From assembly GCA_025454525.1 (NCBI GenBank), contig JALOOG010000022.1, positions 1-64,000 on the forward strand: a DNA stretch of 64,000 nt, written 5' to 3'. This DNA comes from Anaerolineae bacterium (GTDB lineage Bacteria > Chloroflexota > Anaerolineae > Aggregatilineales > Phototrophicaceae). The position numbers were made by a program, and so were the translations under genes. The notes below the pieces were generated by a model. The model had not been told where the DNA came from and did not search any database. It saw only the letters and a program-made list of their open reading frames with translations. Each line of letters begins with the position of its first letter. Position 1 is the stretch's first letter. Shown here piece after piece: positions 1 to 6,407 of this stretch.

Positions 1-1
1 C

Positions 2-1072
2 ACGGGTTTTCAAGAACTTCAGACCGTGCAAGCGGTACAAAGCGCCCAAGCGGAAACAGAGGTCGCGCTAGGCTTGACGCAAACGGAAGCACGGATCTCG
101 AGCGATAATTCAACGGCCATGGCGGCGATGTTTGCACCCACCGAGACAGCGGCGCGATTGACTTTGATTGCTTTGTCTGCGACAGCTACTCCTACACCCA
201 CACCCGATCCGTTTAACCCAATCAGTCGGAATGCGGATTGGACTCCGGTGACGGCGGTGTTTGGAGGGGTGACGATGGTCTTAGTCCCCGCGGGGGAATT
301 TGAGATGGGCAGCACCGAAGAGGAGATCGACGCGGGGTTGGCGATGTGTCAAGCGGCGGCGGATAACAATGCGACTTGTAACCGGGCAGGGTTGGAAGAT
401 GAGCGGATGGGCGGGGACAATACCCAAGTGTTCAGCGAACCGTTTTGGATCGATCAAACTGAAGTGACGCGGGGGCAATATCAAGCGTGTGTAGCGGCGG
501 GGGTCTGTAGCGAAACGCCGGATAACGGGTTTTCTACTGAACCGGAGCAACCGATCAATCAGGTGACGTGGTTTCAAGCAGAGGCGTATTGCGCGTGGCG
601 TGAAGCGCGGTTGCCCACGGAAGCGGAATGGGAATATGCGGCGCGGGGGCCGGATCGTTGGGTCTTTCCGTGGGGGGATACGTTTGACGGGACGCGGGCG
701 AACCATTGTGATCGGAATTGTGGTGAAGCAAGTTGGTCTAGCGGCTATAATTACGTGAATGAGGAAAATGAGGATGGCCATGCGGTCACCGCGCCGGTCG
801 GGAGTTACCCCTTAGGGCAATCGTGGGTAGGTGCATTGGATTTAGCGGGCAATGTCTGGGAGTGGACCCGTAGCCTCTATCAGCCGTATCCTTATGATCG
901 AAATGATGGACGTGAGGCCGATATGGGTAGTCGAACAGATGTTCGATATACGCTGCGGGGCGGTTCGTTCGGCAGTTCCACTTACCTCCTTCGTGGGGCT
1001 GCTCGTGACTGGCTCAGTCCGAATATCGAGGACTTCAATATCGGTTTTCGTTGCGCCCGCTCGTATCAATAG
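2..1072 (+). CDS. FGE-sulfatase (C-type-lectin-like fold) protein, DGR variable target; 5' partial
   Basis: The frame is open from the window edge to TAG at 1070-1072, so the N-terminus lies outside; 356 residues are visible. An Ala/Gln/Thr-rich segment and a TPTPTPDP linker (about residues 60-70) are followed by a formylglycine-generating-enzyme-type domain (about 88-356) with VPAGEFEMGS, IDQTEVTRGQY, RLPTEAEWEYAARG, LDLAGNVWEWT and the terminal RGGSF...GFRCAR signature. In DGRs this fold serves as a ligand-binding scaffold and need not be an enzyme. The last 36 or so residues are encoded by the variable repeat, and 13 of them differ from the template-encoded version (Asn to Gly, Ser, Tyr, Leu, Asp, Ile, Phe and others). 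The linker suggests a secreted or membrane-anchored display protein, possibly with an N-terminal kinase or membrane domain as in other Chloroflexota; that part cannot be seen here. The binding partner is unknown. Confidence 0.93.
   Translation, partial: TGFQELQTVQAVQSAQAETEVALGLTQTEARISSDNSTAMAAMFAPTETAARLTLIALSATATPTPTPDPFNPISRNADWTPVTAVFGGVTMVLVPAGEFEMGSTEEEIDAGLAMCQAAADNNATCNRAGLEDERMGGDNTQVFSEPFWIDQTEVTRGQYQACVAAGVCSETPDNGFSTEPEQPINQVTWFQAEAYCAWREARLPTEAEWEYAARGPDRWVFPWGDTFDGTRANHCDRNCGEASWSSGYNYVNEENEDGHAVTAPVGSYPLGQSWVGALDLAGNVWEWTRSLYQPYPYDRNDGREADMGSRTDVRYTLRGGSFGSSTYLLRGAARDWLSPNIEDFNIGFRCARSYQ
951..1059 (+). repeat. DGR variable repeat (VR)
   Basis: This is the 3' end of the target gene and aligns without gaps to 2571-2679 (constant offset of 1620). 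It has 91 identical bases and 18 substitutions, all where the template has A. Unmutated ends (951-970 and 1036-1059) frame the mutated core 971-1035. The A-free stretch 1041-1059 is the probable initiation-of-mutagenic-homology region. Upstream of 951 and downstream of 1059 the two copies are unrelated. Confidence 0.96.
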
Positions 1073-1113
1073 CTCTGGACTCTGTTTTCTGATCACTGGT
1101 TTCTGGAGGCATT

Positions 1114-1126
1114 CCCGCGAAGCGGG
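1114..1126 (+). promoter_or_regulatory. Hairpin downstream of VR (candidate retrohoming cruciform)
   Basis: CCCGC (1114-1118) and GCGGG (1122-1126) form a perfect 5-bp stem with a GAA loop, 55 bases after the end of VR and between the target stop codon and the RT gene. DGR targets such as that of Bordetella phage BPP-1 carry a short GC-rich hairpin/cruciform just after VR that stimulates homing. The similarity in position and form is suggestive; the stem is short, and terminator or chance alternatives remain. Confidence 0.45.
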
Positions 1127-1146
1127 CCAAAATTTGGGGGTAAAAT

Positions 1147-2205
1147 ATTATTAAAAAATATAGAAAATTGTACCCTGAGATCAGTGTCTTTAGCAACTTG
1201 TATCAGGCATGGCGCAAGGCACGACGTGGCAAACGGTATAAACCGACGGCAGCAGCGTTTGAGTTGCGATTAGACGATGAACTCACGCGGCTGCATGAGG
1301 AATTGGTGAGTGAAAGTTGGCAACCGGGGGGCTATCGGAGTTTTACGGTGCATGAGCCGAAACGACGCAAGATCTCGGCGGCCCCGTTTCGGGATCGGGT
1401 GGTGCATCATGCGTTGGTAAACGTGATCGAACCGATTTATGAGCGTAAATTCATCTTTGATAGTTATGCGAATCGTAAAGGGAAAGGGACTCACGCGGCC
1501 TTGAATCGGTGTACCTATTTCATGCGTCGTTATCCTTATGTGTTAACGTGTGATGTGCAGCAATTCTTTCCGGCGATCGATCATGAGATTTTAAAAACGA
1601 TTTTACAAAAGAAATTGGCGTGTGTTCCAACGTTAGGTCTGTGTGATCGGATTATTGATAGTGGGCGGGAGGTGTTAGCAGAGGAGTATACGATGCGGTT
1701 TTTCCCAGAAGATGATCTCTTTGCGATGGGGCGGCCGCGTGGATTACCGATCGGTAACTTAACCTCGCAATTTTGGGCGAACGTGTATCTAAATGAATTG
1801 GATCAGTATGTGAAACATCACTTGCGCTGTGAGGGATATGTGCGCTATGTGGATGATTTTTTGCTGTTTGCGGATGATAAAGTAAGTTTACATCGTTGGG
1901 GAGACGCAATCCGCCAGTTTTTAGTGGGGTTGCGTTTAACGGTACATGAAAATCGGATGCAGCCTCGTCCAGTAAAACAAGGGTTGCCGTGGTTAGGATT
2001 TACGGTCTATCCGACACATCGTCGGTTAAAGCGTGTGAAAGGAATTGCGTATCAGCGTCGTTTGAAGGCGTTGTATCGTGATTATCAGGCGGGAAAGATC
2101 AGCCGTGAACAGGGGCGTGCGAGTGTGATGGCATGGTTAGGGCATGTCAAGCAAGGAGATACCTACGGTTTGCGGTTAAAGTTATTTGCTCAGTTCAGGT
2201 CATGA
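1147..2205 (+). CDS. DGR reverse transcriptase
   Basis: This enzyme makes the mutagenised cDNA from the template-repeat RNA. Counting from 1147 (352 residues), the RT palm shows Asp136 in TCDVQQFF, IGNLTSQ at 202-208 (the DGR version of RT motif 4, where group II introns and retrons differ), and YVDD at 234-237, completing the Asp triad. The N-terminal NLYQAWRKARRGKR and later RDRVVHHAL and GKGTHAAL blocks are typical of DGR RTs. The start is unusual. The first conventional candidate is TTG at 1168, which has no ribosome site, whereas GGGGG at 1136-1140 sits 6 bases before an in-frame ATT (1147), and the added residues KKYRKLYPEI match the usual start of this family. The frame is closed by TAA at 1141. 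The gene overlaps the next one by ATGA. Confidence 0.96.
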   Translation: MIKKYRKLYPEISVFSNLYQAWRKARRGKRYKPTAAAFELRLDDELTRLHEELVSESWQPGGYRSFTVHEPKRRKISAAPFRDRVVHHALVNVIEPIYERKFIFDSYANRKGKGTHAALNRCTYFMRRYPYVLTCDVQQFFPAIDHEILKTILQKKLACVPTLGLCDRIIDSGREVLAEEYTMRFFPEDDLFAMGRPRGLPIGNLTSQFWANVYLNELDQYVKHHLRCEGYVRYVDDFLLFADDKVSLHRWGDAIRQFLVGLRLTVHENRMQPRPVKQGLPWLGFTVYPTHRRLKRVKGIAYQRRLKALYRDYQAGKISREQGRASVMAWLGHVKQGDTYGLRLKLFAQFRS

Positions 2206-2537
2206 TGTCGAGTCAATCGCCGATTTTTGTAAAAACGGAAGCGTTAATGATGTGGTTATTGCATCATGTTAAGCAGTTTCCGCGTGAGGAACGGTTTCGG
2301 TTGGCGGCGCGGATCGAACAAGTGATGTTTAATCTGCATGAGAGTTTATTATATGCTGCGAAAACAAGATCGGTGATGGATTATTTACACAAAGCGGATG
2401 CGGAATTAGATATGTTACGGACTTATTTACGGATCGCGGTAGAATTAAAATACACTACACCGGAACAATATCAGCATGTGGCGCAACAAACCAGTGAGAT
2501 CGGAAAATTGTTAGGCGGGTGGATGAAAAAAGCATAA
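2202..2537 (+). CDS. avd: Avd-like DGR accessory protein
   Basis: This is a 111-residue, largely helical protein between the RT and the template repeat, which is the standard place for the DGR accessory variability determinant. Avd proteins are small basic helical bundles that form a ring, bind the RT and the template RNA, and are needed for mutagenic cDNA synthesis. The sequence shows four amphipathic helical stretches (around KTEALMMWLLHHVKQF, RFRLAARIEQVMFNLHESLL, KADAELDMLRTYLRIAVEL and EQYQHVAQQTSEIGKLLGGW). ATG 2202 overlaps the RT stop as ATGA, indicating translational coupling; ATG 2205 is an alternative start. Its stop codon lies in a hairpin leading to TR. The call rests on position, size and helical pattern; the family match itself is inferred. 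Confidence 0.85.
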   Translation: MMSSQSPIFVKTEALMMWLLHHVKQFPREERFRLAARIEQVMFNLHESLLYAAKTRSVMDYLHKADAELDMLRTYLRIAVELKYTTPEQYQHVAQQTSEIGKLLGGWMKKA

Positions 2538-2548
2538 TGGGTTATGCT
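2531..2548 (+). ncRNA. Hairpin between avd and TR (5' part of template RNA)
   Basis: AGCATAA (2531-2537) and TTATGCT (2542-2548) form a perfect 7-bp stem with a TGGG loop. The 5' arm contains the avd stop codon, and TR begins 23 bases later. DGR template RNAs use flanking structured sequence for RT/Avd recognition and cDNA priming; this hairpin is a candidate for that role. Confidence 0.5.
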
Positions 2549-2570
2549 GATGAGAATGGATCTCGGGGTG

Positions 2571-2679
2571 CGCTGCGGGGCGGTTCGTTCAACAATACCA
2601 CTAACAACCTTCGTGGGGCTGAACGTAACAGGAACAATCCGAATAACGAGAACAACAATATCGGTTTTCGTTGCGCCCG
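2571..2679 (+). repeat. DGR template repeat (TR)
   Basis: This is the donor copy of the VR. It has 31 adenines, all in the core 2591-2660, while both ends are A-free. Read in the target frame, the core is dominated by AAC/AAT codons, the usual DGR design because random replacement of the two A's gives many residues and no stop codon. 18 of the 31 A's are changed in VR and no non-A position is changed. The open frame through this region is a by-product of this codon pattern and is not called as a gene. Confidence 0.96.
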
Positions 2680-2699
2680 ACCTAACGCTGTGAGTCGGG
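2676..2699 (+). ncRNA. Hairpin at the 3' end of TR
   Basis: CCCGAC (2676-2681) pairs with GTCGGG (2694-2699) around a 12-base loop. The stem starts inside the last bases of TR and ends in the spacer, so it spans the TR boundary where cDNA synthesis would be primed. The role is inferred from position. Confidence 0.45.
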
Positions 2700-2833
2700 G
2701 ATTTATGGATGCGCGGGCGGTGTTAGAGAGCCGATGATTCGTGTCTAGACAAGCGGACAAATACATAAAAGCGCTGTTGGTTTTAGTAGGTGATGAAAAA
2801 TCTGATAGCGATAAATGTAAGAGGAAAATTAAG

Positions 2834-2907
<74 letters not shown>

Positions 2908-2964
2908 ATGAACTGGAGCATATGGTATCACAGTGATTCTGCTCTGAAAAGGGTCAAATTTGCC

Positions 2965-3972
2965 CTATTCATAGCGATGTGAATGATCCCGGCCTTCCCC
3001 TAACGAGTCCACACTCATCAGCCACGGTTTACGCTGAAAAGCGCCTTCCCGCAATTCGTAACGCGGCAAATTTTCATCTTCCATAGCGGATGATTTACGG
3101 CGATCGCGTCCGCCGCTTAAGATCAAGGTGTCTTCATCATCGGCGAGGGTGTCCATTTCGTCAAAACGCGGTAGCTGATGGGCGTTGTCTTCTTCGACAT
3201 TGATCACCACCACGCTTACGTTGTCACGTCCGCCGCGCTCATTGGCGAGATCGATCAATTTTTGGCTGCTGCTCTCTGGGCTTTGATGCTGTAAAACGAC
3301 GCGGGCGATCTCATCCGGTTTGACATGGAGCGTTAAGCCGTCGGAACATAAGACCAAACGATCCCCGGCGCGTAAATAGCTGTGATAAATATCAACATCG
3401 ATGTCCTCAGATTGACCTAAGGCGCGGTATAATACGTTTCGCATTGGGTGATCTTCGGCCTCATCGCGGGTGATGTGACCTGCGGCGACCATGGCCTCCA
3501 CAAAGCTGTGATCCGAGGTGATCTGCGAAATACCGCCGTCTTCGCCGTCGATCAGATACGCACGGCTATCTCCGACATGGCCGATCACGGCGTAACTTTT
3601 TCGCACGATGGCTAAAGTGACGGTCGTCCCCATGCCTTTTAGCTCTGGGTAATTGACGGCATGTTGCAGGATCTTCAAATTGGCCGATTGTACGACTTCA
3701 CGGAGCGTATCGCTCAAGGAGTCCACAGATAAACGGTCGTAGACTTCATCCCGATGGATGTTGTGGGCTAACAACGATTTATGGATGGTATCGACGGCGA
3801 TGCGACTGGCTTCTTCACCCGCGGCGGCCCCGCCCATGCCATCGGCCACGATGGCCAAAGCAAAATAATCGCGCGCCCACAACAGGACGTGGTCTTCATT
3901 ATTTTCCCGAACCCTGCCGGTATTGGTGCGGGCGTTACTTTGAAGACGAACACCATGTCCCGGACTATACAT
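2965..3972 (-). CDS. PP2C-family Ser/Thr protein phosphatase
   Basis: This 335-residue, metal-dependent PPM/PP2C phosphatase would reverse Hanks-type kinase phosphorylation in the cytosol. Motifs in order are NTGRVRENNED near residue 17, VADGMGGAAAGEEAS, GTTVTLAIV, GHVGDSRAYL, LCSDGLT and GGRDNVSVVV, covering the usual metal-binding aspartates of the first 250 or so residues. The last 85 or so residues are charged and without a recognisable domain. The start is ATG 3972 with AAGGAG five bases upstream. It is transcribed away from a kinase-like gene at 4207, a common kinase/phosphatase pairing. An 11-bp inverted repeat lies upstream of its start (4005-4055). Confidence 0.93.
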   Translation of the reverse strand: MYSPGHGVRLQSNARTNTGRVRENNEDHVLLWARDYFALAIVADGMGGAAAGEEASRIAVDTIHKSLLAHNIHRDEVYDRLSVDSLSDTLREVVQSANLKILQHAVNYPELKGMGTTVTLAIVRKSYAVIGHVGDSRAYLIDGEDGGISQITSDHSFVEAMVAAGHITRDEAEDHPMRNVLYRALGQSEDIDVDIYHSYLRAGDRLVLCSDGLTLHVKPDEIARVVLQHQSPESSSQKLIDLANERGGRDNVSVVVINVEEDNAHQLPRFDEMDTLADDEDTLILSGGRDRRKSSAMEDENLPRYELREGAFQRKPWLMSVDSLGEGRDHSHRYE

Positions 3973-4004
3973 ACGAACTCCTTGACGTACCTGATTTATA
4001 GTAT

Positions 4005-4055
4005 TCTATCGAAACTTTAACCTGATGCAAACTGTCAACCTTCCGTTTCGATAGA
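4005..4055. promoter_or_regulatory. Long-spaced inverted repeat in the PP2C/kinase intergenic region
   Basis: TCTATCGAAAC (4005-4015) and GTTTCGATAGA (4045-4055) are perfect 11-bp inverted repeats with a 29-base spacer, 33 bases upstream of the PP2C start. On the minus strand a TTGACA hexamer lies inside the spacer. This fits a paired operator half-site or an mRNA hairpin; no terminator T-run is present. Confidence 0.5.
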
Positions 4056-4206
4056 CTTTATGATTGTAGTGCATTTGTGAGGTTACGTAAAATAGGCGCG
4101 GATTGGTGACCTCTTGAAATAATTGTAACACTAAAACGAAAAAAGCAACCCTGTTACACACCCGATAAAAATGTTAAATTCGCACGAAACACGGAGCAGC
4201 GGACGC

Positions 4207-5337
4207 ATGGTTCAAGTTTTATCCGAACACTATCAGATCGACCATTTCAATGATACCTTCGCTTTAGGGCATTACGCACGGGTGTTAGATGGTTTACAGC
4301 TACAAAATCGCCTCTCGGTGGCGTTTAAAGTGTTGCGAAATGAACATCTTTCACCAGATGGCGATATTCGATGGGAATATCGGGCCTTTATCAATGAGGC
4401 GGATCTGCTCACCCGGTTGGGGAATAGCCCGCAAGTGGTCAAGTTGTATGATTGCGGTTACTTAGCCTCTTTCCAAGAAGCGCCTAGCGATGGGGAATTT
4501 GTCTCGTTTGCGACCGATGTACGGCAATTCGGTGCTGTGATCGCCGATTATGCGGAAAAAGGCTGGCGGCCTTATCTAGCGCTCCAGAATTTGCCACGCG
4601 CTCACAATCTGCTGTATCTGATGAAACCGAATCGGCCGGATGTGCGTTGGCGCTTGCCCACGGAAGAAGGGCTCGCGTTGGCGTTTCAATTTGGGCAGAT
4701 GTTGAAGTTGGCGCATAGTGCCGGAGTGGTGTATCTGGATCACAAGTTGGAGCATGTGTACTGGGATGGTGCGGTGTTGCGGGTGATCGATTTTAACAGT
4801 TCACGCCTGTTAGAGGGTTTTAGTGCGAATGAACACGCGCAATATCTCCGCATGGATGTGCATAATCTGTGTGTCGGTATTTTATACCCGATCTTCACGG
4901 GGCTTTCGCCGCAAAAAACCTCGCTGCGCCCGATGCCTAGTGGTCTCTCGGAAGTGGAGTCGCGTTATCAAGACATCACCGCGTTAGATTTTGGGGTTGA
5001 GCCAAGTTTAAGTCCGGCGCTTCAAGCGCTGTTGCAACGTGGGGCGGCGAAACAATTGGAGTCGGCCGATCAATTTTTAGACGGATTGGCCGAAGTGTGC
5101 GCGCTGCATGGTTGGGATCTGCCTAAGCAACACACCACCCCGAATAATCGCGCTGCCCGTGATCACATGCGTGAAGGGTTAAAAAAATTACGCGGCGGTC
5201 AAGATCAGATCCGTGAAGCCCGCGATCTCTTTCGTGATGCGGCGATCATGGATGGCATTACATCCGACCTAGAAGATGAGTTGCGGCGCTTGGTGAAAGC
5301 GGCGAATGAAATGCTCACGCACCGGGTGATCCCATAA
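4207..5337 (+). CDS. Ser/Thr protein kinase-like protein, divergent catalytic motifs
   Basis: This 376-residue protein has a kinase fold. It has a VAFKVL lysine strand near residue 35, a catalytic-loop equivalent YLDHKLEHVYW (Asp and Lys of HRDxK kept, the usual Asn replaced by His) and IDFNSSR in place of the DFG segment. A charged helical tail of about 100 residues follows. The Gly-rich loop is weak. It could be a low-activity kinase or a pseudokinase; the PP2C gene opposite supports a role in Ser/Thr signalling. ATG 4207 is preferred because GGAG lies ten bases upstream, while the earlier in-frame ATG 4171 has no ribosome site. sixA follows after 16 bases, so the two are probably cotranscribed. 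Confidence 0.75.
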   Translation: MVQVLSEHYQIDHFNDTFALGHYARVLDGLQLQNRLSVAFKVLRNEHLSPDGDIRWEYRAFINEADLLTRLGNSPQVVKLYDCGYLASFQEAPSDGEFVSFATDVRQFGAVIADYAEKGWRPYLALQNLPRAHNLLYLMKPNRPDVRWRLPTEEGLALAFQFGQMLKLAHSAGVVYLDHKLEHVYWDGAVLRVIDFNSSRLLEGFSANEHAQYLRMDVHNLCVGILYPIFTGLSPQKTSLRPMPSGLSEVESRYQDITALDFGVEPSLSPALQALLQRGAAKQLESADQFLDGLAEVCALHGWDLPKQHTTPNNRAARDHMREGLKKLRGGQDQIREARDLFRDAAIMDGITSDLEDELRRLVKAANEMLTHRVIP

Positions 5338-5353
5338 CGAGAAGGGAATGCAG

Positions 5354-5830
5354 ATGAAATTATACTTTTTGCGTCATGCTCACGCCGAAGATGCAACAGG
5401 CGTATTGAGCGATCATGATCGCAAATTGACCTCGAAAGGGGTCAAGGCGGCGGGAGTCGTGGCACGGTTACTCCATGCTTTAGAAGTTGAACCCGATCAA
5501 ATTTTTACCAGTCCGCGTTTACGCGCCCAACAAACCGCTGAAATTGTCGCGACGACGCTAGGGTTAACGATTGAAGTGCGGGATGAAGTCAATTTTGGGT
5601 TCGGGATCGAGTCGGTTAAAAAGTTGATCGAACGGTTTGATGATGACAGCGAGGTGATGTTTGTGGGGCATGAACCCACTTTTAGCTTGACGATCGGTGA
5701 GATCACTGGCGGACGGGTGCAAATGAAAAAGGCGGGGATCGCACGGGTGGATCTGTTGACTCGGCAACCGCTTAAAGGGGAATTGGTGTGGTTAATCCCA
5801 CCAAAAGTCACCGGAGTGTTGGATGAATGA
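5354..5830 (+). CDS. sixA: Phosphohistidine phosphatase SixA
   Basis: This histidine-phosphatase-superfamily protein (158 residues, the usual SixA size) removes phosphate from phosphohistidine on phosphotransfer proteins. It begins MKLYFLRHAHAED with the catalytic RH at residues 7-8, followed by TSPRLRAQQTAEI and the second histidine in FVGHEPTFS. ATG 5354 is chosen over ATG 5348 because GAAGGGA (5341-5347) directly abuts the latter but is well spaced for the former. The last 8 bases overlap the next gene. Placement beside kinase and histidine-kinase genes fits a role in damping phosphorelay signalling. Confidence 0.93.
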   Translation: MKLYFLRHAHAEDATGVLSDHDRKLTSKGVKAAGVVARLLHALEVEPDQIFTSPRLRAQQTAEIVATTLGLTIEVRDEVNFGFGIESVKKLIERFDDDSEVMFVGHEPTFSLTIGEITGGRVQMKKAGIARVDLLTRQPLKGELVWLIPPKVTGVLDE

Positions 5831-6260
5831 GGTGCGTCGGAGCTTCAAATTGGTGTGGATGATCGTGATCGGGTGGATGTGTGTCGCTTGTATTCCCGCC
5901 AATGCGCCGCCGCAATTGTCATTTACCCCCGGCCCGCCCATTGTGATTGCGAATCAATGGTATAATACAGAGCAGTATCGGTTACGTTATCCCGTGGGTT
6001 GGCGGGTGATTACAAGCGCGGCGGATCAAGTCCCTTCGGTGATCTTAGCTGCACCGGGCAACGAGGCCTTAATCATTATCTCTCATCAAAATATCATACA
6101 TCCCCCAACATTATCTGATACGTTAACGGAAACACAAGTACAAGTGAGGCGGCAAGCGGGGGATGTGCAAGCGGTTTTAGTCACCATTGAAGGGCAAGAG
6201 ACACGGTTCATCCCGATTTTGGAGACAGTGCTGATGACGGTGGCCATACCGACACGTTAG
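5823..6260 (+). CDS. Small lipoprotein of unknown function
   Basis: This 145-residue protein has a hydrophobic signal segment ending in CVAC at about residue 23, so it is probably lipid-anchored outside the membrane. The mature part contains EQYRLRYPVGWRV, resembling the PsbP/DUF-type 'Y-x-hydrophobic-YP-x-GW' fold seen in many secreted Chloroflexota lipoproteins, which does not tell a function. The gene overlaps the 3' end of sixA by 8 bases, so translation is likely coupled. Confidence 0.75.
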   Translation: MNEVRRSFKLVWMIVIGWMCVACIPANAPPQLSFTPGPPIVIANQWYNTEQYRLRYPVGWRVITSAADQVPSVILAAPGNEALIIISHQNIIHPPTLSDTLTETQVQVRRQAGDVQAVLVTIEGQETRFIPILETVLMTVAIPTR

Positions 6261-6318
6261 CAGGTCAGATGGCCAATGTTATAGTTCGGTTTGAATTCAG
6301 TAGTGTTAAGAAAACACC

Positions 6319-6348
6319 TTGACTTGGGTGAATTTTAATTCCTACAAT
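6319..6348 (+). promoter_or_regulatory. Candidate sigma-70-type promoter for the multi-GAF kinase
   Basis: TTGACT (6319-6324) and TACAAT (6343-6348) are separated by 18 bases, in the 147-base gap before the kinase gene and 60 bases ahead of its ATG. Confidence 0.55.
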
Positions 6349-6407
6349 GATTATATCACTCAGTCTAATCCAGATTGCATGAAAATCGATTTTTATAGAG
6401 GCACGGT

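Noticed and set aside
281-781. 166-codon minus-strand frame within the FGE target gene
   Set aside because: Arg/Pro-rich shadow of the target gene, no ribosome site or family pattern.
852-1154. 100-codon plus frame across the VR
   Set aside because: Out of frame with the conserved FGE C-terminus; a shadow frame.
2519-2737. 72-codon frame covering the template repeat
   Set aside because: It is open because the TR mirrors target codons; it has no ribosome site suited to its start and its role as TR explains it. Not called as a protein.
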